A stretch of 64,000 bases of DNA from Nelumbo lutea (Eukaryota > Streptophyta > Magnoliopsida > Proteales > Nelumbonaceae): the NCBI GenBank assembly GCA_022828595.1, contig JAKGHH010000001.1:116448999-116512998 (forward strand), written 5' to 3'. Under the pieces are notes generated by a model. That model ran no database searches, was not told the origin of the DNA, and was given only the letters and a program-made list of their open reading frames with translations. Shown piece by piece: positions 48,193 to 58,877 of the stretch (its first letter is position 1; every line of letters starts with the position of its first letter). The translations under genes and the position numbers were made by a program.

Positions 48193-50952
48193 TAATGTGA
48201 ACTAGAAGTGAGATGAGGATGCCAAAGCTTACAAGACTTTTGTTCCACAGCAATAGGTGTTTGCCTTCCTCTTGTGCCTAAGTCCTATATATGAATCCAT
48301 TAGGGTACAAATCCTAGGAAGTAAGAACATCCCATTCGTCCAAGAAGTATACACCCTAATACAGTCTAAGAAGAGTAGAAGTTTGATGAATAGTTCTAAG
48401 GGAGAATCAATGACTTTGGTGGCAAAAGGAGGAGTAGGTACAGGTGGTGGAAGTTCTTTTAAAGAGGAACTTCAAAAGAAAGAAGATGACAAAGATAAGT
48501 TATGGTGCACTCATTTCCAGAGGTTCAAGCATACTCGTGACACTTTGTTGGTATCTTCAGGAAGCCGAAATGGGCTCAACAGTTGAGCAAGAAATCAGGT
48601 CTAGATCAGAGTAGGAAACCAAGGCAACAAGGTCCAAGAAAATCTAGTGTATTAAATATGGCTTCTCAGGAGACTCAGTTATCTACTACTATGAGACAAG
48701 AACATTCTTTTGGTTCAGAACCCAAGAAAGATATTATTAATTCCTTTCATGACCATTTGGAGTTATACGGTAGAGCAATTTGTCAGAAGGATAATGCGAC
48801 CCCTACTCCCTCGACTTCCTTTGCGTTTACATCAAGTAATTTTGCCATAGCTTTCCATGTGACTTCTCATTTCCCTGACTTTCCTTGGATAATTGATTTA
48901 GAATCTTCAAATCATATGACTAGTAAGTCAAATTCCTTTCAGTCCAATCATCTCTTCTCTGGTAGGGACAAGGTGAGACTAGCCGATGGCTCTTTCTCCA
49001 CCATAGTTGATCAAGGAACTGTCTCCCTCCCTTTTGGACTTCATCTTTCTAATGTTTTGCATGTTCCAAAATTGCCTATTAACCTATTTTCTGCTAGTAG
49101 TATTACAAATTCATTCAACTATTCAGTAACCTTCTTCCCTTCTTGTGTCATAGAGGATTTGGGCTCAGGGAAGACGATTGGTAGGGGTTATATGGTCGAC
49201 GGGCTCTACATGCTAGAGAATGAGACTAGTCTTGCAATCACAAAGTCTAAAAGTCAATTTAAAAAGAGTTAGGTCAATTTGTGGCACAGTTGTCTTGGTC
49301 GTGTATCTTTTGAATCATTAAAAGTTTTGTTTCCAGAGCTCTTTAAGTCAGTGTCAATGTCTGAATTTGTGTCGGACTTGCCAGTTGAGCAAACAATGCA
49401 AAACCCATTTTCCTTTAAGAAATAATAAATATGGTTTTCCTTGCTGACTATTCCAAGTATACATGGGTGTATACAATGCGGTCTAGGGATGAAATACCCA
49501 AAATTGTAAAAGATTTCCAACAAATGGTTTTTACCCAATTCCAAGCCAAAATTCAAATCTTCCAATCAGACAACACTAGAAAGTATTTCCATAGTGACCT
49601 CATGGAGTTTTTTACTTCACATGGACCCCTTCACCGTAACTCTTATGCTCAAACACTTCAACAAAATGGTGTTGCAAAAAGAAAAAACCACCACCATCTT
49701 GAAGTTGCCTGTGGGTTACTTATACATATGAATGTTCCAAAACGTTTTTAGCTGGAAGTTGTTTTCTGTGGTACATATCTTATCAACTATATGCCTTCTC
49801 GATGGTTGGAGTACAAGGCCCCACATCAATTTCAATTTCCCAAGGCTCCCCTATTCCCTACTCTATGTGTTTTTGGGTGTTGTTTCGTTCAAAATCTATC
49901 CCCCACTAGTGGTAAACTTGAACCTTGTATTATTCCATATGTTTTCCTAGGGTATCCCTCTTCTCAAAAAAGCTACTAGTGTTATGATCCCATCTCCCAA
50001 AAATACTATGTTTCTATGGATGTGTCCTTTCTTGAGAGTGACCCTTATTTCTTAATTTCCCCTCGGGTGGAGAGTAGTAGGGTTGAAAAGAAACATAATC
50101 AAGTTCACCTCCCTTCTCTTCCTGATTTTTCTTCTATTTTGTGTCTTCTTTCATTGTCGTAAGGGCCAACCAAGTTCAAGGGGCGTGGAGCATCCGGATG
50201 TTGTAACACTAGTGCTACTAGATTCCCTAGGGACAGATTTATATCCAACCAAGTACTCTTATTCACATTGATATGTCTGATCCCATTGACATTGATACTT
50301 CTATTGTTAATGGCCTAAGCCTTCCTATTGCTCAAAGGAAAGGTGTTAGGTCTTGCACTACTTAACATCCCATTTCCCATTTTGTTTCTTACGAGAACAT
50401 CTCACCCTCTTTTTGTGCTTTCCTTTCTTCCATTGACAATGTCCCTATTCCAAAAAATGCCGCAAAAGCCCTCTTAGTACTTGAATGGACAGATGTAATG
50501 AAAGAAGAGATCAATGCTTTACACAAAAATGGCACATGGGAATTGGTAGACCTTCTTGAAGGGAAAAAAACTAAAAAAAACTAGTGGGATATAAGTTGGT
50601 TTTCATAGTAAAGCACAGAGTTGATGGAACAATAGAAAGATATAATGCTCGGTTAGTAGAAAAAGGATTCACTCAAGTGTATGTAGTGGATTATGCAGAA
50701 AAATTTGCTCGGATAGTGAAGGTGAACTCTATCAGAGTCCTTTTCTCCCTTACATGGAGAAGCAAGAAACCTAGTTACATGGAGAAGCAAGAAACAAAGT
50801 GTTATAGGTCTAGTGCTAAAGTTGAATACCTGGCAATGTCTCATGGAGTGGCTGAGATCATATAGATTAAGAACTTGTTGAGTGAGCTAGGGTTTATAGT
50901 TGATAATCCCATGTCCTTATATTATGATCACAAGGCTCCTATAACATTGCGG
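48193..50952 (+). pseudogene. copia remnant 6 (gag to RNase H, internally deleted)
   Basis: Gag (VFAFLLCLSPIYESIRVQIL, VQEVYTLIQSKKSRSL), then a protease region reading PWIIDLESSNHMTSK, where the usual DSGAS is altered. Integrase pieces follow (SDNTRKYFHSDLMEFFTSHG, QQNGVAKRKNHHHLEVA). The RT start (DGTIERYNARLVEKGFTQVY, VNSIRVLFSLTW) runs directly into RNase H (KCYRSSAKVEYLAMSHGVAE). A deletion has therefore removed the RT catalytic core. The right end is the LINE insertion. Confidence 0.85.
50943..50952. repeat. Left TSD of the plus-strand LINE
   Basis: AACATTGCGG, repeated exactly at 53,363-53,372 after the poly(A) tail. Confidence 0.88.
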
Positions 50953-53362
50953 ATTGTATTTTAGACTGCTTGAAAATGAGAGGCTTTGGAGGTAGATGGA
51001 TTCGGTGGATTAAAGGCTGCATTAACTCTCCTTGGTTTTCAATGTTAGTAAATGGGGAACCAAAAGGTTACTTTAATGCTAACAAGGGGCTCAGACAAGG
51101 ATGCCCACCCCACTCTCTCCTTTCCTCTTCACTTCGGTGATGGACAACTTCAATCATCTTTTTGAGAACGCTAACCTTCTAAATCTAGTGAAAGGGTTTG
51201 AAATGGAGCGAATTTTGGTTCCTATTTCACATTTACAGTTTGTTGATGATACCATCTTGTTTCTGGATGCTTCCTTAGAAAACATCACAAATACGAAAGG
51301 ATAATTGAATGCTTTGAATTAATCACACGTTTGAGGGTCAATTTTAGTAAAAGCAGCACTGTTGCCATAAATTCTGTAACAAAGGAACTCCTAGAACTAT
51401 TCAAATCAGTGCTGGATTGTAAAGTGGAAAATCTCCCTATCTCGTACCTGAGGATGCCCCTTGGAGGAAACCCAAAATCCTTAAGTTTTTGGAGGCCAAT
51501 GATGGAGAAGTGCAAAAAGAAGTTAGCATCCTGGAAGAGATGTTATCTTTCTAAAGGGGGGAGACACACTTTTAAAGGCCTCCCTAACAAATTTTCCTAT
51601 CCACTACCTCTCAGTCTTTCAAATCCCGACGAAAGTGAAAAATCTAATAGAAAAAAGTACAAAGAAACTTTCTATGGGATGGAGGGGAGAAAAGAAATCA
51701 TTTGGTAAGCTGGAATCAAGTTTGCAAGCCAAAGGAGGAAAGGGGATTGGGGGTTGGACATCTAAAAGAGAAAAATACTTCCCTTATGGGCAAATGGCTA
51801 TGGAGGCTCCCTATCAAATCCAATGCTCTTTGGACAGCTGTCATCACAAGCAAATATGGATTAAGCAACAACGGATGGGATAGAAATCTCCTTTTGAATC
51901 AGGTAAAGTCTCCAAATCCTTGGAAAGGTATAGTCTCCTCACATTATGTCTTCTTTTCTTTTATTAGATATAGATTGGGGAATGGCTCTAAAATAAAATT
52001 CTTGAAAGACCTTTGGTGGGGAAATTCTTCCTTAGCAGCTACCTTCCCTAGACTCTATAACCTCTCCCCAGACAAAGATTCAACGATTTCTGTCTATATT
52101 CCCAACCTTCCTGCTGACAACAACCTGAACTTACACCTCAGAAGACCCTTAAGAGACCAAGAAATTTCAGACATTGTAGCCGTCATCCAAACCATCGTCT
52201 ACTTCTCCCCCTTTTTCCTTGACACCCAAGTGTGGACCCTCCACCCAAATGGCAAGTTCTCTTCTAAGTCTCTGTTCAAGACTCTTTCAACAGGCGAATA
52301 CAGCTTCTTCTTCCCCTTCATGAAAATCTGGTGTAACCACATCCCTTCTAGAGTTTGCTTTTTTGTATGGGAAGCTTGTTTACACAGAAGAAATACCTAT
52401 GATCTCCTTCAAAAGAGAAGTTTGGGAAGACTTTATATTTCTCCTTACGCTCACTATCTGTGCCTACAAGATGGAGAAACAGCTGACCACCTACTTATCC
52501 ATTGTAAATTCACTCAAAAGGTTTGTTGCATTTCTTAAACCTCACAGGTTACCATTGGGTTAACCCAGAGCATATTCAAGACTTTATCCATCAGTGGCAG
52601 GGTCATGCCCTAAGCAAAAGAGGCAAAGCCTACTGGAAAATGGTGATGCATGCAGTAATGGGGGGAGCTTGGGAGGAAAGAAACAAGCAATTATTTGAAA
52701 ACAAGATTAGAACTCTAGAAAAGTTTATTTCAGATATTACCTATATCTGTAACTTTTGGGCTGCTAATTCAGAGCTGTTCCAAGGTCTCTCAATTAATAA
52801 CCTTAACAGAAATTTACAAACTGTTCTTTTCCTCCCTCACCCTACTTAGACTTCCTTAAGACACCCAGCATTCTTAATTGAAGGAGGAACAATTTTACAC
52901 TTCGATGGGACAGCAGGAAATCCAGGCCCAGCTGGAATTGGGGGTAATATTATGGGACAAAAGAGGTAATTTTTGCTGGGTTTTCAGTGGCCCAATTGGA
53001 TTCACTAACTCAACCAAGGCTGAAGTGTTGTCTGCTCTCACTGGAATCAGAACAGCTAAAAGCTTTGGTATTCAGACAAGGAAGGGGGACCTTGGAGGTT
53101 AAGCCATTATTTGGCAGAAGCAAGGGACTCCTTGGACAGCTTAAATGCAAACCTGTTTTGGATCCCAAGGGAGCATAATCCTATTGCAGATAGCTTAGCT
53201 AAATTGGGTGCCTGTTTAGAAAATATGTATAATGATAGACTTCCTCCTTTGTAAGCTCTTCAGGGTTCTCCCCTGCTGTATACATCACCTCATGTACTTC
53301 CTCCTTTTTTAATGAAATCTGGTTAAACTTTTCTCAAAAGAAAAAAAAAAATAATAAAATAA
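50953..53362 (+). mobile_element. 5'-truncated LINE (non-LTR retrotransposon)
   Basis: 2.4 kb holding the back half of the RT (KGLRQGCP at about 51,083, HLQFVDDTILFLDASLEN at about 51,230, VNFSKSSTVAINS). Next is the zf-RVT region at 51,702-52,538 (FIRYRLGNGSKIKFLKDLWW, SRVCFFVWEACLHRRNTYDL), then an RNase H module (LHFDGTAGNPGPAGIGG, about 52,895). It ends with a 3' UTR and an A-rich tail (53,338-53,362). The 10-bp TSD, tail and 5' truncation are the marks of target-primed reverse transcription. Frames carry several shifts. Confidence 0.92.
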
Positions 53363-53372
53363 AACATTGCGG

Positions 53373-53504
53373 CCAATGACCTCCAAGAACCAAGCGGATG
53401 ACTGTAAACTTTCAGCCCTATAACCTCCTCATGCAGTTGGCTGAACTAGAACCCTATAACCACATGAGGGATACGCCAAGCAATGGCCCGCTCTGATACC
53501 AAGT
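53373..53504 (-). other. Leader and PBS of a minus-strand LTR element
   Basis: On the minus strand, TGGTATCAGAGCGGGCC (from 53,501 leftward) follows the LTR end and is a tRNA-Met primer site. The remaining 110 bp look like an untranslated leader. The rest of this element is absent. At the LINE insertion site, copia 6 RNase H sequence abuts this leader, so a rearrangement predates the LINE. Confidence 0.6.
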
Positions 53505-53827
53505 TGAAAAACAGCCACTTGATGTATGGAACTGTTTGAGATTGGATGCAAACCAGAAAATAAACAAACAATAGAGGAAGAGAAGAGAGAGCTGGCGGCA
53601 ATGAGTGTTAGAGAGTAAGAGGTTCGAACATAACCTCTCTCTAACACTCTAAACATCTTATTAATAAGTTAATCTTTGACAAATTACAGAGAGGCCCTTG
53701 AGTGGGCAGGAAAATACAAAAAACAGAACATTACAGAGTATGGGCCCAGAATAAGGCCCACAACAGAGAGAAACATAACATAACATGAAATGACAATCTA
53801 TGGGCCATTCAGCCCATCTTCTCTACA
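53505..53827 (-). repeat. LTR of a minus-strand element
   Basis: 323 bp. On the minus strand it starts TGTAGAGAAG and ends TTTTTCA next to the PBS. It contains an inverted pair (AGTGTTAGAGAG... and CTCTCTAACACT, about 53,603-53,650). It lies within the 5' LTR of the next element, which resumes at AATATTCAATAAAGG. The partner LTR was not found. Confidence 0.75.
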
Positions 53828-54009
53828 ATATTCAATAAAGGCATCGAAAATATTAGTCAAGAAAGAGCAAAGGAGAGTTGGTGATCTCTTGAACAAATCA
53901 CCATAAGGCACCAAGATAGGTTCCTCAACAAAAGGGAGGAACAAGGGAAAACAGGAGGTTTTCCCCGTGGACCGACCCGTGACGAGATCCTATTCAAGGG
54001 CCCATAACA
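53828..54009 (+). repeat. 5' LTR (partial) of the TPR-carrying element
   Basis: About 182 bp, from AATATTCAATAAAGGCATCG to GGGCCCATAACA. It is near-identical to 56,309-56,490. The first 320 bp of the LTR are lost behind the minus-strand LTR insertion. Confidence 0.88.
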
Positions 54010-54012
54010 ATT

Positions 54013-54024
54013 TGGTATCAGAGC
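54013..54024 (+). other. Primer binding site of the TPR-carrying element
   Basis: TGGTATCAGAGC, three bases after the LTR end. The following ATG at 54,033 opens the reading frame. Confidence 0.88.
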
Positions 54025-54032
54025 AAGGCGTC

Positions 54033-55921
54033 ATGGGTGACCTTGAGCAGTTGTCGACTAGCGTTCATGAACTGGAGTTCAAGATCATGGAAAACAGCAC
54101 GGAGGTGCGCAAGATCAAGGACGACATCCGAGAATTAAGGCGCTTGATGGAGTTGTACTTTTCCAACAAGGAAAGGATCCCGGAAGGGGCTGCAACCACA
54201 ACCAACCGCCGACCAGACATGGCAGAATCGTCCGGCGAGCAGCAGGCCGTTGCCCTAGCGCAGGTTAGCAACACCCAGAATGTCCCGATTAAGCAGGAAT
54301 CCAGTGTTGTCGAGGATTCCATCGACGAGTGTTCAAAGAAGAATAAGAGCAACTACTCCAAGGTCGTCTTCGCTGACCTCAACGTCAACCCTCCCGAAAG
54401 CAACGGCGGTGATTGTGCCTCCATCGCTCCTCTTGATTCCACCAGGAGCATTAAGGAAGAAAATTGTGGGGAGAAAAGTACCTCAATATGTAAAGACATT
54501 GTGGTTGATGCCACAGAAGGAGAAACTAAACGGTTAAATAAACTGGGGAAGTGTTGTTCAAGAATTAACAAGGGAAAATGTTCTCTTGAATGTGGGCCTG
54601 GTACGAATGTCGATCAACACTGTCAAGGGGCTCCAGCATCCCGTGAGGAAAAAATCAGCAGCCTCAAAACTGGTTTGGTTCATGCTGCAAGGAAGATGCT
54701 TAAAAATGCCCATGCACATTTTATACTTGGCCTAATGTATCAAAGGTTGGGTCAGCCACAGAAGGCAGTGCCGACATATGAAAAGGCAGCAGAAATATTA
54801 CTTCGGAGTGAGGAAGAGATTGACAGGCCTGAGTTACTTTCTTTGGTTCAAATTCATCATGCACAGTGCCTCCTACTAGAAAGTACAATTGATCATTGTG
54901 CCGATAAAGAACTCACATGAAGAACTTGGAGAAATTATTTCTAAGTTGAAGGAGTCAGTGCAGTTAGATATTAGACAAGCATCTGTTTGGAATACACTTG
55001 GATTATTACTTATTAGAACCGGCCGCCTACAGAGTGCTATATCGGTTTTATCCTCTTTGTTGTCTATTGCTCCTGACCACTTGGACTCCCTTGCAAATCT
55101 TAGGACTTCTTATCTTCAAAGTGGTAGCTTGGAGCTGTCAATGAAATGTTTTCAAGATTTGATTCTAAAAGATCAAAACCATCCTGCAGCCTTAATCAAT
55201 TACGCATCTCTTCTTTTGTGTAAATATGGTTCAATTGTTGCAGGTGTTGGGGCAAGTGCTGGTGAAGGAGCTTGTATGCCTCATGTTGTGGCTGCAAAGG
55301 TTGCAAAAGAGTGTTTGTTAGCTGTAGTCAGATCAGATCCTAGGGCTGCACATATCTGTGAATCTTGCTAATGCATACTATTTGGCTGGTGATCATAGAA
55401 GTGTTGGAAAGTGCCTGGAGAAGGCAGCAAAACTGGAGCCTAATTGCATGTCAACTCAATATGTTGTTGCGCTTCATCGTATCAAGGATGCAGAAAGGTC
55501 TCAAGATCCCACTGAACAACTTCCATGGGCTGCAAATGAAATGGCTTCAATACTCAGAGAAGGGAACTCTGCAACAATTGAGCTTCGGATAGCATGGGCA
55601 GGACTTGCCATGGTTCACAAGGCTCAGCATGAAATTGCAGCAACGTTTGAAACTGGACATAATGATTTGACAGAAGTGGAAGAACGAGAAGAGGATCCAG
55701 ATGATGCAGTTCAGTGGCACCAACTTGGCCTTCACAATCTTTGTACTCTACGGTTCAAGACATCTCAGAAGCACCTTAAGGCTGCAGTTGCCCGCGGCAA
55801 AGAATGCAGCTACGCATGGTCAAATCTTGGCATCTCACTGCAATTGTCTAAGGATGAACCCTTTTCATTGAAACCCAATCCGGGGGAGCAAAATCATTCC
55901 ACCTATCCTGGATTCCTTTGA
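54033..55921 (+). pseudogene. gag-leader / TPR-protein fusion (captured cDNA)
   Basis: Begins MGDLEQLSTSVHELEFKIME with a heptad-like coil (KIKDDIRELRRLMELYF), typical of gypsy gag starts. From about residue 75 the sequence becomes a host TPR protein: KVVFADLNVNPPESNGGDC, then TPR units AHFILGLMYQRLGQPQKAVP, VWNTLGLLLIRTGRLQSAIS, LANAYYLAGDHRSVGKCLEK and AVQWHQLGLHNLC. It stops mid-repeat at YAWSNLGISLQLS, where element sequence resumes. Frameshifts near 54,915 and 55,360 split it into three frames (54,033-54,920; 54,889-55,371; 55,358-55,921). No introns interrupt 1.9 kb, implying capture through mRNA. It resembles the plant TPR proteins often labelled SPINDLY-like in databases, but has no O-GlcNAc transferase domain. 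Confidence 0.8.
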
Positions 55922-55988
55922 CTGTGTTTCAAGACACCTATCATGAATTCGAGCTTGAGGACAAGCTCTTAGTCCAGGAAGGGAGTAA

Positions 55989-56490
55989 TGTTGTGGATGC
56001 TCTTACAGCCACTAACAGCAGTAATGATGGACAGCAGCAGTAATGGGCGATTAATTCAGAGTTCCTATCTTATCTTATTCAGTATTCCAATCTGTTAGCT
56101 AGTTACAGTGTCCCTATCCTATCCTATCTAGCTAGATACAGTTCTATCTTATCTATTCAGCATTCTTATCTGTTTTCAGTAGTAGGATTAGTAGGGAGTC
56201 TTATCTATTCAGTGTTCTTATCTTATCTGTTTAATAGTATAGATTAGTAGGGAGTCTCCTAAAAGTAGGATTCTTATCTCTTGTAATCTCCTATTTAAGG
56301 AGTTGATAATATTCAATAAAGGCATCGAAAATTTCAGTCAAGAAAGAGCAAAGGAGAGTTGGTGATCTCTTGAACAAATCACCATAAGGCACCAAGATTG
56401 ATTCCTCAAGAAAAGGGAGGAACAAGGGAAAACAAGAGGTTTTCCCCATGGACCGACCCGTGACGAGATCCTATTCGTGGGCCCATAACA
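55989..56490 (+). repeat. 3' LTR of the TPR-carrying element
   Basis: 502 bp, TGTTGTGG...CATAACA. It has several repeats of the CTTATCTTATCT/TATTCAG type (56,060-56,240) and a TATTTAAGG box near 56,291. Confidence 0.88.
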
Positions 56491-56508
56491 TTAACCCACA
56501 ATCTTCAC
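56491..56508 (-). pseudogene. Short LINE remnant between insertions
   Basis: Eighteen bases between the LTR element and the hAT-like TSD. On the minus strand they can continue the LINE RT frame interrupted at 57,422. Too short to stand alone. Confidence 0.35.
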
Positions 56509-56516
56509 CTCACCCC
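56509..56516. repeat. Left 8-bp TSD of the hAT-like element
   Basis: CTCACCCC, against CTCTCCCC at 57,414-57,421 (7 of 8). Confidence 0.75.
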
Positions 56517-57413
56517 CATAGTTTTCAAGGCGCCAAGGCAAGGCTAGGCGACCACAAGGCACCTAGGCGCCTAGGCATTGGAATTTTAAAATGTTAATTT
56601 TCTTGAGTTTTTACTTTATATATGCTTTTCTAAGCTATCTTATTGGCTTTGTGTGCTAACTAGTAAGCATGTACACTAACTATTAACTAAAAAAAAAAAT
56701 AAGTGCAGGAACTAGGAAGGGAGGAAAGGAGTATAGGGGCGGAAGAAGAAGTGGAACAAGAAGAAGTATAGGGCAATAGGGGCAGGGAGGTGTATATGAC
56801 CCTATTTTTTCAAAAAAAAAAAAAGGGACTGAGACTATCGACTGAGAACAGTCAAGGGCAGAGTGGAGTATAGGGGTGGAGCCTCTGTTTTTTCAAAAAA
56901 GAAAAGGGACTGAGACTAGGACTAGCGACTGAAAACAATCAAGAAGAAGAACGAGTGGAGTTGTGGAGGAAGGGAGGAGTATAGGGCTGGAGCCCGTTTT
57001 TTCGGGAAAAAAAAAGCAAAAAATGACTAAAGCTGGGTTGGGGCATGAAGAAGAGAAGAACTTACCTGCTGAAGCTGAGGTGCGATGGAGTTGGGCTGGG
57101 GCATGAAGTCTTCGGTTCTCCTCCCTCTCCAATCAAACCGAAAAAACCCTTATGTTATGCATAAATAAAAGAAAAAGGCTTTATATTGTTGTCTTAATAA
57201 TAAAATGATAGCATGTAACCGGTTTTATTTTTAAAGAATAAAACATCTAATAAAATATCAAAATAAGTTAAAAAAAAATCTTAGATATATGTAGGCGCTC
57301 GTCTAGTCGCCTAGGCGCCCGCTTAAGTCTCTGGGCGGGCGCTTAGTATACAAAATCCGAGGCGTTCAGGCAAGGCGACCATGGAAAACCGCCTAGTCGC
57401 CTTGACAACTATG
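56517..57413. mobile_element. hAT-like non-autonomous element with internal repeats
   Basis: 897 bp with ends CATAGTTTTCAAGGCG (left) and CATAGTTGTCAAGGCG (right, reverse complement), and 8-bp flanks matching 7 of 8. Sub-terminal GC-rich words of the AGGCGCCTAGGCG type occur on both sides. The interior (about 56,700-57,010) has three imperfect copies of a roughly 100-bp unit containing GTATAGGG...TTTTTTC and AAAGGGACTGAGACTA. No transposase frame. Confidence 0.8.
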
Positions 57414-57421
57414 CTCTCCCC

Positions 57422-58062
57422 CAAAACAACTCTCTAGAATATCCAAAAGAAATGACCAATCAACAAAGTCGTAGGCCTTCTCTAGATCCAACTTACACAC
57501 CAAGACTTGTCCACCCTTTTCCTTCTTTCTGCTACACACTCATTTGCTACCAAGATCTGATAATTATTTGTCTCCCTTCCACAAAAGCTCCTTGATATTG
57601 TAAGATTACCAATGGTGACACCTTCTATAGTCTCCTAGTAAGAACTTTTGCAATGATTTTGTAGATGCTTCCCACTAGGCTTATTGGTCTAAAGTCCTTT
57701 GTTGTCCTTGCATCCTTTTTCTTGGGATTAAGGCTATGAAAGTTGAATTTATTCCTCGAGAAATTTCCCCATCTTGATAGAACTCATTGAAAACCTCCAA
57801 CAAATCACCCTTGGTAATATCCCAACACTCATGAAAGAAAGCCATTAAGAAACCATCTGGCCCTGGAGCTTTGGAACTTTCCATTGAAAATCACTGCTTC
57901 TCTAATCTCTTCAAGGGTAAAAACTTCCTCTAAAGCTACTGACTCAGCTTCTAGTACCCTCTCCCACTCCAGATCTGGAATAGGTAGATCTCTCACTCCT
58001 GAATGCATATAAATACCTTTAAAATAATCCACAAACACCTTAACAATCTTCTCCTTCGTTAT
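57422..58062 (-). pseudogene. Minus-strand LINE, RT N-terminal part
   Basis: Minus-strand pieces: [71 protein letters not shown], and CKLDLEKAYDFVDWSFLLDI near 57,440-57,500. This is the LINE RT up to its first catalytic Asp region, with frameshifts. It continues to the right at 63,594, across copia 7, and to the left across the hAT-like element. Confidence 0.88.
58058..58062. repeat. Left TSD of copia element 7
   Basis: GTTAT, repeated exactly at 63,594-63,598. Confidence 0.85.
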
Positions 58063-58402
58063 TGTTGAGTTGGGCCGATTTCAAGTTATTGGGCCCAATC
58101 ATTTATTTTTTATTTTTAAGTTGCTAAGTTAGGAAGTTATTGGCCTTTAGGCCCATTAGTTTATGTCTTTAAGTTGTGACTGTTCAGCCACTTAAAGTAG
58201 CTGCCCTTATTCTTGTAATCTTTCATTATTTTATTTTTAAGTATATAATTCAAAGAGGGGTTGACGGCCAGATCTATTCAATTCTAGCGACATCCCACTC
58301 TCTTTTCTTCTCCTCTTTGCTTCTCTACTGCTGAAACCTTTCAACTTCTTCTACTTTTCTTCACAAGGCATTCATCTAAGACTGTTATTAACAACTTCTA
58401 GT
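58063..58402 (+). repeat. 5' LTR of copia element 7
   Basis: 340 bp, TGTTGAGTTGGG...CTTCTAGT, with a TATATAA box at 58,242-58,248. The last two bases are not CA in either copy. Confidence 0.9.
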
Positions 58403-58877
58403 TGGTATTAGAGCAGGCTAAAGGTTTCTTGAGATGCTCTATCATGCAGCCCCAGATCAGCCGATTGCATGGTGATATGAGAGGTTGATCGAAGATCTCA
58501 GGTAAGCCCAATTTTTGGACTTTTTGATGGATCTGTTTTGCCCTATAGCTGGTCTAGGGTTTCCTATCAAATTTAGGAAGAACTGGAGAAAAGGGGAGAG
58601 TGCTGCTTTTGTAAGACTCTTCAATTTTGACCTAGGAAGTGGCACCCTAATTTTTTAGGGTTCCTTGGAGTTTTTTGAAGAGGGCGGTTCAAGTCCTACC
58701 TTTTATGGAGGTCTCTAGAGAGAGCGGTTGCCTCTTCTCTCTCTTTTCCCGTCCCGCAAAAAGGGAATCTTTTGTGAGAGGATCATCTAGGGTACCAGAA
58801 GGGTGTTTGTGGTACCTAAAGGGATTTATTTCATATTCTTTCATCTTAAAGTGACCTTCTAACCTTTTTTGAGAATT

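Larger units (their letters stand above)
53828..56490 (+). mobile_element. LTR retrotransposon carrying a host TPR-gene copy
   Basis: The partial 5' LTR (53,828-54,009) matches the last part of the full 3' LTR (55,989-56,490). PBS TGGTATCAGAGC is at 54,013-54,024 and PPT AGGAAGGGAGTAA at about 55,976-55,988. Instead of pol, the interior (54,033-55,921) encodes a short gag-like coiled-coil leader fused to a tetratricopeptide-repeat protein. A few codons just before the PPT (ELEDKLLVQEGSNV) look like the usual end of a gypsy polyprotein. It therefore looks like a gypsy-type element whose coding region was replaced by a captured host cDNA. It would depend on other elements for replication. Confidence 0.82.

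Noticed and set aside
53967..54032. In-frame extension of the TPR fusion upstream into the LTR
   Set aside because: It runs through the LTR end and PBS. The ATG at 54,033, after the PBS, is the natural start.
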